From Pleurocapsa minor HA4230-MV1 (GTDB taxonomy: Bacteria; Cyanobacteriota; Cyanobacteriia; Cyanobacteriales; Xenococcaceae), in the NCBI GenBank assembly GCA_019359095.1, contig JAHHHZ010000003.1:1-61885 (forward strand): a DNA stretch of 61,885 nucleotides. Reading direction: 5' to 3'. The notes below the pieces were generated by a model. The model was not told the DNA's origin and did no database searches. It saw only the letters and a program-made list of their open reading frames with translations. Shown piece after piece: positions 53,557 to 61,885 of this stretch; within the stretch, counting starts at the first letter, position 1, and each line of letters starts with the position of its first letter. The position numbers and the translations under genes were made by a program.

Positions 53557-56500
53557 TTAGTAAGGTTTTTGACCTCGCTGTTTTAATTCCTGCAAATTAT
53601 AATTAACACTTGTCACGCCAAAATCAGGCTCTTTCTGAAATGGCTGTCGGACATAGTGAACTACACAGCTATCATCTTGAACTTTGTAACTGCTAGATCG
53701 CTCTTTAACTTTCCAAGCATCACCTGCGTTAAATTCTTCAGATGGTGGAACTTCTACAATTGCCAAAATATAATGTTCGGGTTTATTTAAAGCAGTAATA
53801 ATTTCGTTCTTGGTAACGGTAACTGTTTCCGCTCCTTTAATTCTGCCCTTGACTTCGATAAATCTCAACGCTCCTGTTTCGGGGATGCGGGACTCAATAT
53901 CGTAACCACATTTAAGACTGCTGACATCTTTAGGTTCATAGCCTAATTTGCTCTCTGCTGCTATCACTGCATTCATGGCAAACATTTCTACTCGTTTGGT
54001 TTCCCTAGCAAACATTTGGGCTTGTGGTTCTCTTTTCCCCTGTAATCTCTGTAGCAAACCAACTGGCACAACTAATGCTCCTCCCGCTACTACAGGAGGT
54101 AAAGGAGATAAGCGTCTTTCTTGCTGTAATTCGTCGATACGCCGAGCTAATCTAGCCTGTAGTTCATCTGCTCTGGCTCTAGCTTTAGCCGAGTTAATCT
54201 TGGCATTAGTTTTACCTGCTTCTTCTTGTTGCTTAAGTTCGGCTGCGCGATAATCCCAGTAGTTGATTTCTTTGGTCAGCCTATCTTTGACTGCCACTAA
54301 AGTTTTATCGATAAGTTCTTCCTTGTGCTGCTTGACCTCTTGCAGATGTTGAGGAACTATTTGGGAAATGGCATATTTAGTTGCTTCGGTTTCAATATCT
54401 GTTGGTAAATTAGAGTCTTCTAAAAAGGTTTCGATAATGGTTTGTTCTGTTTCAGATAGGGGTCGATAATCAAGATAGGGAGCATAACCTGCATTACGGA
54501 TTTGAACCTCACCCCCAGCCCCTCTCCTATGAGGAGAGGGGAGCAAGATAGGAAGAGGGGAGCAAATTTCTACATACTGCATTCGTCGAGAAACAATTCT
54601 CCTTTTCCCTGATATGTCGGTTTTAGCATCTTGGATCGAATGTTGGAGGGTAACTAAAACTCGGACTTCCTCACCAGGGTCATTTTCATCTATTAAAATA
54701 CTTCCTTGCTTGAGTACATCCCGATGACGCTCTAAAGTTAAATCGATGGTGGAATCTAATAAGGGATGACCAGGGCAAATAAAAGCAGCTAAGGGCTTAC
54801 CTGGAACGCTGATTAACTCCTTATCAAAACATATTCGTTCATAGCGAGTTAAAATCGGCTCTCTTGTTCCAATTTGACGACCACGATTGCGAATTAAAGC
54901 AGGAACATTGGTAATTTGGTAGCGTTTGGGTTCTCTTTGACGAATTACACCTCCTAAATGTTGGAAGGCTTCGATAAAGAATGAGCCGATAAAATGAGGT
55001 TGCAGCTTTCTAGCTTCGGCTCGTTCCATTTCTTCGCGAATGCGTTGAATTTTGGTGATATCCATCGCATCACGCGCCAATACTTTTTCTGAGAGAAGTT
55101 CTTGTAACCGTTCTCGATTTAAACGATTGGCTACTACCTGTTCTAATTTAGCTCTCGTTTCTGGTAAATCTCCGTAACGGATAGCTTCGATTAATAATTG
55201 TCGTAGCTCAACGCCATCGATCGCTTGACCCAGAACATCAAAAACTTTTCCCCCTAATGCTTTTTGTTCTATTTCTAGTTTCCTTAGTAGCTTGAGATAT
55301 ACATCTCCTTCTCTAGTTTCTGCTGCTAATAAATTCCAAAGGTGACAGACTTCGGTTTGTCCAATACGATGAATCCGTCCAAATCGTTGTTCTAAGCGGT
55401 TGGGATTCCAGGGCAGGTCATAATTAACCATTAAATGCGCCCTTTGTAGATTTATCCCTTCTCCCGCAGCATCAGTGGCAATTAATACCTGGATGTCTGG
55501 ATCTTGGGTAAAGGCTTCTTGTGCCTTACGTCGTTCTTCTCTCCCTGAACCACCACTGATAGTTACTACCGTTTCTTGTTTGCCAATGAGATTGCGAATT
55601 CTATCAGCTAAATAGTTAAGAGTGTCCCGATGTTCGGTAAAGATGACTAGTTTGCGTCGATGCCCCCTGACATCAAATAATTCTGCTTCATTTTGCAGGA
55701 TGCGACTCAGTTCTTCCCACTTCCGATCCGTGCCACTAAGCTTAACCTGTAAGGCTATTTTCTCCAGCTTTTGTAGTAATTCTATTTCTACCTTAAGCTC
55801 TGCTATAGTACGGGCAGCAGTAGCCTGGTCAACTAATTCTTCTTCAGTGGCTTCTCGTTCGTCATTGAGCAGGTCATCTTCAAAGTCCTCCCAATCTTCT
55901 TCTTTAACTCCTGGTAAGTTTTGCCAATCTAGCTCTACTTCCTGTCCTCGTTTAACTAATTCTTCCTCTTTAAGCCGTTTGTGTAATCTTTCTCGTCTTC
56001 TCTTCAAAGATTGATATATAGCTTCGGGAGAAGAAGCTAATCGACGTTGCAGGATAGTTAAAGCAAACCCCACTGTGCCTTTTCTACCATTATTACTTAA
56101 GGCATCGGCGCGGTTAAATTCTTCCCGCACGTATTCGGTAACTGCTGAATATAATTTAGCTTCTAAATCCGACAGATGGTACTCGACAGTATAGGCTTTC
56201 CGTTCGGGGAATAGAGGTTTGCCATCGAACTTGAGCAGGTCTTCTTTAACCAATCTCCGCATCAAGTCAGAGGTATCTACTGTATGTACTCCATCGCGGA
56301 ATTTACCTTCAAAGCGATCGCCATCCAATAATGCCATAAATAACTGAAAGTCCGCCTCTTTGCCATTGTGAGGCGTAGCAGTTAGTAGCAAAAAGTGACG
56401 AGTCAAACTAGATAATAGTTTGCCTAGCTTGTAGCGTTTGGTTTCTCTAATGTCACCGCCATAAAAAGCAGCAGACATCTTATGTGCCTCATCGCAGACA

Positions 56501-57177
56501 ATTAAATCCCAATCGGTTTGCTCCAGTTTGGCTTGCAAATCATCATTACGACTTAGTGTGTCTAAACGAACAATACATAAAAGCATTTCGGCAAAAGCAT
56601 TTCCACTACGGGCTGTTTCAAGGCGATCGTTTGTGAGAATATCAAAAGGTAGATGGAATCGTCGATCTAGTTCATCTTGCCATTGGGTAGCTAGTGAACC
56701 TGGGCAGACAATTAAACACCGATTTAAGTCCCCTCGAATCCGTAATTCAGAAATTAGCAATCCTGTCATGATGGTTTTTCCTGCTCCAGGATCGTCTGCT
56801 AGTAAGAAGCGTAACGGCTGACGGGGTAACATATCACCATAAACCGCAGTAATCTGGTGGGGTAAAGGTTCAACTAGAGAAGTATGCACCGCCAGCATGG
56901 GATCGAACAAATGAGCTAACTGAATACGCTGGGCTTCACTGACTAAACGTAAGAGTCTGCCATCACCGTTAAAACTCCAAGGCAGAGATGAAGTAACAAT
57001 TTCTAGTTCATGCTCGCGATCGCGATAAATTAATTCACTATCAATATTACCGCTAGCTTCTTTGTAAATTAGCTCAATTACATCTGAACCATACCATTTT
57101 GCCTCAACAACAGTTACCGATTGAGTAGGCAATACTCCTCTTACGGTTGTCCCTTTAGTTAAATCCTCTAATCGCAT
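53557..57177 (-). CDS. SNF2/HepA-type helicase with DUF3883-like C-terminus
   Basis: 1206 residues. Helicase motifs: LADDPGAGKTIMTGLL, CDEAHKMSA, LTATPHNG, LIATDAAGEGINLQ and QRFGRIHRIGQ. Long coiled coils follow. The C-terminal 130 residues include GYDIES and FIEVKGR, a PD-(D/E)xK-like pattern of DUF3883 (restriction-linked). A palindromic insertion of about 20 residues (SPLPILLPSPHRRGAGGE, near residue 880) keeps the frame. It is the third core member of the defence-like trio. Similar helicases (BrxHII) accompany DUF1156 methylases in type 3 BREX-like loci. Confidence 0.86.
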   Translation of the reverse strand: MRLEDLTKGTTVRGVLPTQSVTVVEAKWYGSDVIELIYKEASGNIDSELIYRDREHELEIVTSSLPWSFNGDGRLLRLVSEAQRIQLAHLFDPMLAVHTSLVEPLPHQITAVYGDMLPRQPLRFLLADDPGAGKTIMTGLLISELRIRGDLNRCLIVCPGSLATQWQDELDRRFHLPFDILTNDRLETARSGNAFAEMLLCIVRLDTLSRNDDLQAKLEQTDWDLIVCDEAHKMSAAFYGGDIRETKRYKLGKLLSSLTRHFLLLTATPHNGKEADFQLFMALLDGDRFEGKFRDGVHTVDTSDLMRRLVKEDLLKFDGKPLFPERKAYTVEYHLSDLEAKLYSAVTEYVREEFNRADALSNNGRKGTVGFALTILQRRLASSPEAIYQSLKRRRERLHKRLKEEELVKRGQEVELDWQNLPGVKEEDWEDFEDDLLNDEREATEEELVDQATAARTIAELKVEIELLQKLEKIALQVKLSGTDRKWEELSRILQNEAELFDVRGHRRKLVIFTEHRDTLNYLADRIRNLIGKQETVVTISGGSGREERRKAQEAFTQDPDIQVLIATDAAGEGINLQRAHLMVNYDLPWNPNRLEQRFGRIHRIGQTEVCHLWNLLAAETREGDVYLKLLRKLEIEQKALGGKVFDVLGQAIDGVELRQLLIEAIRYGDLPETRAKLEQVVANRLNRERLQELLSEKVLARDAMDITKIQRIREEMERAEARKLQPHFIGSFFIEAFQHLGGVIRQREPKRYQITNVPALIRNRGRQIGTREPILTRYERICFDKELISVPGKPLAAFICPGHPLLDSTIDLTLERHRDVLKQGSILIDENDPGEEVRVLVTLQHSIQDAKTDISGKRRIVSRRMQYVEICSPLPILLPSPHRRGAGGEVQIRNAGYAPYLDYRPLSETEQTIIETFLEDSNLPTDIETEATKYAISQIVPQHLQEVKQHKEELIDKTLVAVKDRLTKEINYWDYRAAELKQQEEAGKTNAKINSAKARARADELQARLARRIDELQQERRLSPLPPVVAGGALVVPVGLLQRLQGKREPQAQMFARETKRVEMFAMNAVIAAESKLGYEPKDVSSLKCGYDIESRIPETGALRFIEVKGRIKGAETVTVTKNEIITALNKPEHYILAIVEVPPSEEFNAGDAWKVKERSSSYKVQDDSCVVHYVRQPFQKEPDFGVTSVNYNLQELKQRGQKPY
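54511..54565. repeat. Palindromic element inside the helicase gene
   Basis: CCCCTCTCCT (54519-54528) and AGGAGAGGGG (54532-54541) form a perfect 10-bp stem with loop ATG. A direct repeat AGAGGGGAGCAA lies at 54535-54546 and 54554-54565. The insertion keeps the coding frame open on the minus strand. Confidence 0.75.
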
Positions 57178-57466
57178 TTCCTAGCTACCGCAGACTCTAA
57201 ACTTTTTCTAAAGTAGCCGATTATTTGGGGAATTGAATGTAAATTACTGATAAAGAGCGATCGCACAGCATATCCTGAAGGGCTAATCACCTTGGTCTTA
57301 CGGACTCAGAACCTTGCGGTTAAACTTTATTGGAGTCCAAGCCCCCAAAAGAATAAAACTCGCCCAATAGTATTGTCATTAATTTGGTTGCCAGATGCTT
57401 GATTGGATTTAGTTTCAGAAGATTGAGCAAAAAATTTTGGGATGTCTTTGTGCGATACTCTAGATG

Positions 57467-57790
57467 TCAAGAGCAAGAAATGGTATGAACCTCTAAATTC
57501 ACATTTAATTGTTTACGTAAGACGGTAAAAATAGCCGTTAAATTATTCATGGTAGGATTGCCTTTAGCAGATAACATTCTGTGCAGACTTTTGCTCGGCA
57601 ATGAAGTCTCACAAGCTAATGCTTCAAAACCTGTAGTTGCATTGACTAAATCTCTCAAAATCAGTCTGGCTGTTTCTGGTTCACCGTTAAGAAAAAGAGA
57701 AGCTGCTTCATCTAGTAATGCTTTGGCAAATTTAGGCTCTCTTTGAACTCTAGCATTAACCGTTTCTCTAAAATCTCTAGTTATAGGCAT
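57467..57790 (-). CDS. HTH antitoxin of a HigBA-like pair (COG3636 type)
   Basis: 107 residues: DFRETVNARVQREPKFAKAL, LDEAASLFLNGEPETARLIL and FEALACETSLPSKSLHRMLS, then KGNPTMNNLTAIFTVLRKQL. This is the antidote type that follows RelE-like killer proteins. It begins 6 nt after the toxin remnant. It looks intact although the toxin is not. Confidence 0.8.
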   Translation of the reverse strand: MPITRDFRETVNARVQREPKFAKALLDEAASLFLNGEPETARLILRDLVNATTGFEALACETSLPSKSLHRMLSAKGNPTMNNLTAIFTVLRKQLNVNLEVHTISCS

Positions 57791-57795
57791 AATAT

Positions 57796-58054
57796 TTATT
57801 TTTGTTTCTTTTTAGATTCTTTAATTCGTCTTTTATATTCTTGACATAACTCTTTGGCTCGGTTGATATCAGCTTGTTGCTTTTTCTTTGTTCCACCACC
57901 AAATAAGACTATAAGTTGCTTGCCGAACTGTGCTAGATAAATTCGATAACCAGCCCCCCAATCGATCCTATATTCATTAATGCCATCAAACCACCTACTT
58001 ATTTAAGGTATTTTCTGCTTCTAAACGAGCAACGACAATCTGCCATGCCGTATT
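57796..58054 (-). pseudogene. RelE/HigB-like toxin remnant
   Basis: The C-terminal 65 residues are clear: INEYRIDWGAGYRIYLAQFG, KQLIVLFGGGTKKKQQADIN and RAKELCQEYKRR, matching the COG3657 killer family. The upstream part AWQIVVARLEAENTLNK is in another frame, separated by a stop and shift near 57993, and the N-terminus is missing because the neighbouring gene ends there. So the toxin is dead while the antitoxin persists. Confidence 0.75.
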
Positions 58055-58055
58055 T

Positions 58056-58643
58056 CTATAGCTGGTGATTCAAAATTATTAATGCTATCAATCCAAAAAG
58101 AGTGATCACTGGAAAAATCCAAGCGATCATTATCGTTTGATGAGCATACCTTGTCGCTTCTTGCGTCTGAATCACTAATTGTTGCTGCTTCTTGAGCAAA
58201 ACCGAAGTCGAGTTAACCAAGCCAGTCGAAATAGTCTTCAAATTCAGATGCTCCTTGGTCAATCCCTCCAAGACTTGAACCAGCTTCGTATCTAACTTCT
58301 GTTGATTCCTCTGAACACCCTGTAACTGACTCTGCAACTGCTCATTAATCCAATGAGAAACATCAACCACCTGCGTTGTATAAGCTTCTGCCGACTCCTC
58401 CAGCTCCATTTTCGCCCTAACTATCTTCTCCCCCGAACCACCCAACACCTCAACCGCAGCAATATTTTGTGCCACACAGAAATAAAAATCAAACAACTCA
58501 TTATCCACAAAATACTGATTATCCAAAAGCCATTGAGATACTCGCTCTCTAATACCCTGAGCTTCATTTTTTAATCGTTCATCAACCCATACTCGCAATT
58601 CATCCTGTTGCTGAGACAAAGTTGGCTTCTTCAAATAAGTCAT
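58056..58643 (-). CDS. Coiled-coil protein with C-terminal membrane anchor, mobile element operon
   Basis: 195 residues. Helical throughout, with a coiled coil at about 100-165 and one membrane helix at the C-terminus (IMIAWIFPVITLFGLIALII). Its ATG overlaps the stop of the ParA-like gene by one base (TAATG), so translation is coupled. The position after a ParA-like ATPase and divergent to a relaxase suggests a role in mobilization or partition at the membrane. No family recognised. Confidence 0.65.
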   Translation of the reverse strand: MTYLKKPTLSQQQDELRVWVDERLKNEAQGIRERVSQWLLDNQYFVDNELFDFYFCVAQNIAAVEVLGGSGEKIVRAKMELEESAEAYTTQVVDVSHWINEQLQSQLQGVQRNQQKLDTKLVQVLEGLTKEHLNLKTISTGLVNSTSVLLKKQQQLVIQTQEATRYAHQTIMIAWIFPVITLFGLIALIILNHQL

Positions 58644-59398
58644 TAATCCAACCTCAGACTTTCAACATTAAAACCAGCAGTTTCCAACCCAGCATATACC
58701 CGTCGCAGATAGCCCCTTAACCCAGCCAACTGAGCCGTACTAAACTCGCCATATCTTCTCGCTTCAGTAAAACTCAGCGCATTTTTATATACCGTTGTGG
58801 CAGTATCCAACCTCAACTTCGGCAAGTCAATCACCTTCAACTGAGATTCAGCCATCAACTCAGTCGTAATAAAAGAATCAAAACTTGACCAGTCTTCACA
58901 CCTGCCAAAATTCCTCACCAAGACATGAGTCGCATTATCGCCAACAAACTCCAGCGTTCTTAAAAACCCTTCATAACATTCAATCGAATCATCTAGCACA
59001 TACCAATTCTGAATCTCTACCCCCAGATCCTTGGCAGCCTCTAAAATATCGCTAGCCGTTAACCAATGATTAAATGCTTCCTCCACATTCCCAGGCAAAT
59101 CCACCAACACCAATTTCTCTAAAGCCAAGTCCAAAATTTGGTCAGGTATTTTCAGATTCCGATCCAGTTCACTAAAGCGAGTCGGTAAGGCAAACTCAGG
59201 ATAGGCTTTCAAAAAACTCTCTTGTCTATCCGCATCCACCCCATAGAAATCTAATCCAGACTCTAAACAGTAAGCCGCCTTTAATTTAGATAGCAATGTC
59301 TTGCCCACACCACCTTTCTTACAATTAGAAATCTGAATCCCTGGACGAGTAGCAATTAATTCAGATGTTGATTCTTCTATTTGGGTCTTAACTGTCAT
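58643..59398 (-). CDS. ParA/MinD-like P-loop ATPase
   Basis: 251 residues. Deviant Walker A is NCKKGGVGKTLLSK near residue 26, with YGVDADRQESFL for the A' motif and KLVLVDLPGNVEEAF for Walker B. The family includes plasmid partition ParA and VirC1-like factors in conjugation. It is the middle gene of three; its downstream neighbour overlaps it. Here it may direct the relaxase complex or segregate an excised element. Confidence 0.82.
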   Translation of the reverse strand: MTVKTQIEESTSELIATRPGIQISNCKKGGVGKTLLSKLKAAYCLESGLDFYGVDADRQESFLKAYPEFALPTRFSELDRNLKIPDQILDLALEKLVLVDLPGNVEEAFNHWLTASDILEAAKDLGVEIQNWYVLDDSIECYEGFLRTLEFVGDNATHVLVRNFGRCEDWSSFDSFITTELMAESQLKVIDLPKLRLDTATTVYKNALSFTEARRYGEFSTAQLAGLRGYLRRVYAGLETAGFNVESLRLD

Positions 59399-59407
59399 AA
59401 TGTCTAA

Positions 59408-59803
59408 CTATTTACTCGCAAATAACTTATCTACCGCTGAGCGCTTTCTATCTGATTGACTTATTTCAGTACTCGCATCGTCTCCAATTTTTTCAAGCTG
59501 TTCTGGGGGCAATACCGAATTAACAGTACGAGGTATTTGTATTCCTTCTGCTTCTTGGTTTAAAGAACGACGATATTCAGTGTGATATTGCTTGAGTGTT
59601 GCCGAACTAATCTTGACTCCACTTTCGCTTATCGATTCAGCCAAGTCATCATATTCACATCCCCTTGCTAAAGCTGCCTCAATTCTCAGATGTAACTTAG
59701 CCACCAACTTTCTCAAATATCCAGGCTGAGTTGCTTTGTTCTTCGTCTTATCTAACTTACGGGCGATCGCTTTTTCCAGGGGACTTAATTCAGACTGATT
59801 CAT
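59408..59803 (-). CDS. Hypothetical mobilization operon protein
   Basis: 131 residues, basic and helical: LSPLEKAIARKLDKTKNKAT, then RIEAALARGCEYDDLAESIS and VKISSATLKQYHTEYRRSLN, with a C-terminal disordered tail. The middle segment looks like a small HTH (DDLAESISESGVKISSATLKQY), as in TraC/MobC-type accessory DNA binders. First gene of the three-gene operon, divergent from the relaxase. Confidence 0.62.
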   Translation of the reverse strand: MNQSELSPLEKAIARKLDKTKNKATQPGYLRKLVAKLHLRIEAALARGCEYDDLAESISESGVKISSATLKQYHTEYRRSLNQEAEGIQIPRTVNSVLPPEQLEKIGDDASTEISQSDRKRSAVDKLFASK

Positions 59804-60130
59804 TTCAAGTTTTTAGTACTTAATCTTCATTCATTGTGCCAAATATTCAAGCAGTTCAACAAATTATTTAAATAAAAAAGATTCACTTTCAGTGTGATAG
59901 ATTAGCTTTGGTATGACTAGTTATATACTGGTCAAAATTTCACACCTGATGCACCCTTTGTGAGCATAAATAAAATACACGTATTTTTTAAATAAATATA
60001 GATTGGGTATTTTTGGTTATCTTTAAACATCAATAATAAGATATGTAAAATAGCTTTTAAATAATAGTTTTAACAGCTTAAAAATGTCACCATCAAAATA
60101 GATTAAGCAAGAATAAGAATTTTTATCCAA
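59804..60130. other. Divergent control region, candidate oriT
   Basis: 327 AT-rich bases without an ORF between the ParA operon and the MobF relaxase. Inverted repeats: GACTA/TGGTC (59916-59920 and 59930-59934) and TCACA/TGTGA (59940-59944 and 59959-59963) around CCTGATGCACCC. MobF origins of transfer lie next to the relaxase gene and show such repeats before the nic site. Assignment is tentative. Confidence 0.35.
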
Positions 60131-61885
60131 ATGGTTTGCTCGATTGGGAGACTCTACGCCAAAGTAAACGACTATGCGACTGATAATTACTACACTCAAA
60201 ACCAAGGATTAACTAATAGTCAATGGTATGGACAAGGTGCAGCAATACTTGGTCTTAATGGTCAAGTTTTAACGACAGAATACAACAACGCCTATCAAGG
60301 ATTAGATACTCAAGGTAATCCCCTTCGGCAAAGACAGTCGGGAAAAAAATATAATCCAGGCAGAGATATTACCCTCTCTGCTCCTAAGTCTGTCTCACTA
60401 CTAGGGCTAGTTAAACAAGATAAAGCCGTAATCGAAGCTCATCAACAAGCAGTAAAAACTACTCTTGCTTATCTAGAGCAGAACTGTATCTTTACTAGAA
60501 CAGGAAAAGGGGGAGCTAATCATCTTCAGACAGATAATGCCTTGTTCGCTGTTTTCCAACATGACGATAATCGCAATCAAGATCCTCAACTCCATAGTCA
60601 CTGTGTGGTTTTTAATCAGACCAAAGGAGCAGATGGAAAATGGCGATCGATGGATAATCGCGAGCTATATCAACAAAAGATGACGATAGGCATGGTCTAT
60701 CACCATGAACTAGGGCGAGGACTTCAAGCTCTCGGATATGAACTGAACTGGAATCGCGATGGCACGTTTGATGTTAGGGGTTATAGTCCAGAACAGCTAA
60801 AGAAATTTAGTACTCGCAAACAAGAAATAGAACAAGCAGTAGGGCATGAGGCTAATGCAGTAGCCAAAGCTAAAGCCTGTACCAAGACTCGTAGAGATAA
60901 AGTACACCAAGAAGAGTCAGAAAGAGAGGAACTCAAACAAGCATGGCAACAAAGAGCCGAACAGTTAAATATTAGACATCCTGAAGTTAACGCTCGCCCT
61001 CAGCAGGTTAGTAACTTAAAAGATCGAAGCAAGCTAGTTAGTGAAGCTATTGAGATAGTTACAGAGCGTCAAGTAGCTTTTCCCAGACATATACTCCTGA
61101 AAGAAGCACTGCGACAATCTCAAGGAAACTATAGTTTGGATGACTTAGAAAAAGAAATTGATCGCCATAAGAGTTTAATCAAAACTCAAGATGGAAGATT
61201 AACAACGGAAGCAGCTATTAATCGAGAACAGCAGATTCTTAATTTGGCTAGCAACGGCAAAGATAAATATCCGACTCTAGCCAATATAGAAACTGCTCAT
61301 CAACAAGCTCAGAAACTACGGCTAAATAAAGCCCAGGCAAATGCCTTAAATCATTTTGTTCATAATCGAGATGGCGTAATGCTCTGTCAGGGAGATGCGG
61401 GAGTAGGTAAAACCTACACAGTTAAAGCCCTAAAAGAAACCATCTCTTCAGAAACTAAGATGCGGGGTTTAGCTCCCAGTGCTGCTGCTGCGAGGGAACT
61501 AAATAAAGGAGCAGATATCAACTGTCAAACCCTGGATGCCTATCTAAATATTCCCCTTAAATCTCTACCCAAAAACGAATTGATTGTGGTGGATGAAGCG
61601 GGGATGATTAGCAGTAGCCAAATGCAGAGTTTGTTAGAAACAGCTCAACAAACCAACTCTCGTATATTACTCATCGGCGATACTAAACAATTAGCTGCGG
61701 TACAGGCTGGCTCACCTTTTAAATTACTACAAGAGCAAACCAACCTACCCACAATCGAAATCGATCTCAATGTTCGGCAGCAGAATTTCCAGCTCAAAGA
61801 AGTTGTAGATTTATTGTCCAAAGGAGAAATAAAACAGGGATATCAAAAGCTTAACCAACAGGGCAGCATCAAACAGATGCCGATT
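60131..61885 (+). CDS. MobF (TrwC/TraI-type) relaxase-helicase, 3' end outside window
   Basis: 585 codons are visible without a stop. The N-terminal relaxase has a tandem tyrosine in TDNYYTQNQGL (near 20), SAPKSVSLLGL, and the HUH site with HDDNR and LHSHCVVFN (near 155). The helicase half begins near 400 with QGDAGVGKTYTVKAL (Walker A), VVDEAGMIS and LIGDTKQLAAV. It nicks and unwinds DNA for conjugative transfer. Its presence with a ParA operon and a tRNA att fragment marks a mobilizable element or plasmid-derived island. Confidence 0.93.
   Translation, partial: MVCSIGRLYAKVNDYATDNYYTQNQGLTNSQWYGQGAAILGLNGQVLTTEYNNAYQGLDTQGNPLRQRQSGKKYNPGRDITLSAPKSVSLLGLVKQDKAVIEAHQQAVKTTLAYLEQNCIFTRTGKGGANHLQTDNALFAVFQHDDNRNQDPQLHSHCVVFNQTKGADGKWRSMDNRELYQQKMTIGMVYHHELGRGLQALGYELNWNRDGTFDVRGYSPEQLKKFSTRKQEIEQAVGHEANAVAKAKACTKTRRDKVHQEESEREELKQAWQQRAEQLNIRHPEVNARPQQVSNLKDRSKLVSEAIEIVTERQVAFPRHILLKEALRQSQGNYSLDDLEKEIDRHKSLIKTQDGRLTTEAAINREQQILNLASNGKDKYPTLANIETAHQQAQKLRLNKAQANALNHFVHNRDGVMLCQGDAGVGKTYTVKALKETISSETKMRGLAPSAAAARELNKGADINCQTLDAYLNIPLKSLPKNELIVVDEAGMISSSQMQSLLETAQQTNSRILLIGDTKQLAAVQAGSPFKLLQEQTNLPTIEIDLNVRQQNFQLKEVVDLLSKGEIKQGYQKLNQQGSIKQMPI

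Noticed and set aside
55622-56014. ORF of 130 codons on the plus strand within the helicase
   Set aside because: Ser/Leu-rich composition (SSSFCQSS type) and exact overlap with a well-conserved helicase frame mark it as a shadow.
42655-57177. Complete BREX or DISARM system
   Set aside because: No PglZ, BrxA, BrxB or BrxF for BREX, and no DrmA, DrmB (DUF1998) or DrmC (phospholipase D) for DISARM in the window.
60023-60205. 60-codon minus-strand ORF across the relaxase start
   Set aside because: Conflicts with the relaxase N-terminus and has no conserved feature.
58643-61885. Prophage
   Set aside because: No capsid, portal, terminase or tail genes; relaxase and ParA-like genes point to a conjugative or mobilizable element.

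Overview
The window comes from a cyanobacterium. HIP1 octamers (GCGATCGC) occur throughout, and it carries psbM, petJ (cytochrome c6), petE (plastocyanin), a biliverdin reductase of the cyanobacterial BvdR type, a CpeY-like bilin lyase and many cyanobacteria-specific small conserved proteins. The AT-rich composition and heavy load of short repeats suit a large-genome coccoid or baeocystous lineage such as the Pleurocapsales, but that placement is a guess.

1-5.7 kb: 3' end of an rRNA operon (5S plus terminator), pyroglutamyl peptidase, psbM, a 2Fe-2S ferredoxin, a phosphopantetheinyl transferase, two HEAT-repeat proteins of the bilin lyase/NblB superfamily and tRNA-Gly. 5.8-15.7 kb: a ProA paralog, a signalling block (GAF histidine kinase, lone receiver, REC-PAS-GGDEF-EAL protein) and a GspC-like protein. 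15.9-21.9 kb: divergent petJ/petE with a candidate operator between them, recA, bvdR, clpS and tspO. 22-27 kb: a metallophosphoesterase, a TVP38 protein with an FAD disulfide reductase, and a Uma2 nuclease carrying an in-frame palindromic insertion. Four copies of a MITE-like repeat lie between 20.3 and 26.4 kb. 27-37 kb: a B12/radical SAM protein beside hpnB, an ammonium transporter-histidine kinase-receiver fusion followed by a receiver protein whose kinase domain lacks its histidine, another sensor kinase and a rhomboid protease.

38.1-42.6 kb is a scrapyard of mobile elements: a Tn5-like transposase remnant interrupted by a 24-bp repeat, an IS200/IS605 element with TnpB and a frameshifted TnpA, a tyrosine integrase fragment, and the 3' half of a tRNA-Pro(GGG) gene that looks like an attachment site.

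42.6 kb to the end reads as an integrated mobilizable element. Its cargo is a defence-like trio on the minus strand: Swt1-HEPN/DUF499 ATPase, DUF1156 adenine methylase, and an SNF2-type helicase with a DUF3883-like end. The trio resembles the core of type 3 BREX-like loci, but PglZ, BrxF and BrxA are not in view. Toxin-antitoxin genes are interleaved with it: VapBC (VapC broken by a frameshift and a fresh IS insertion with a 9-bp target duplication), a HicA-like gene with an HTH partner, MazEF, a lone HigA-like antitoxin and a HigBA-like remnant. The backbone follows: a ParA-like operon divergent from a MobF (TrwC-type) relaxase-helicase that runs off the window.
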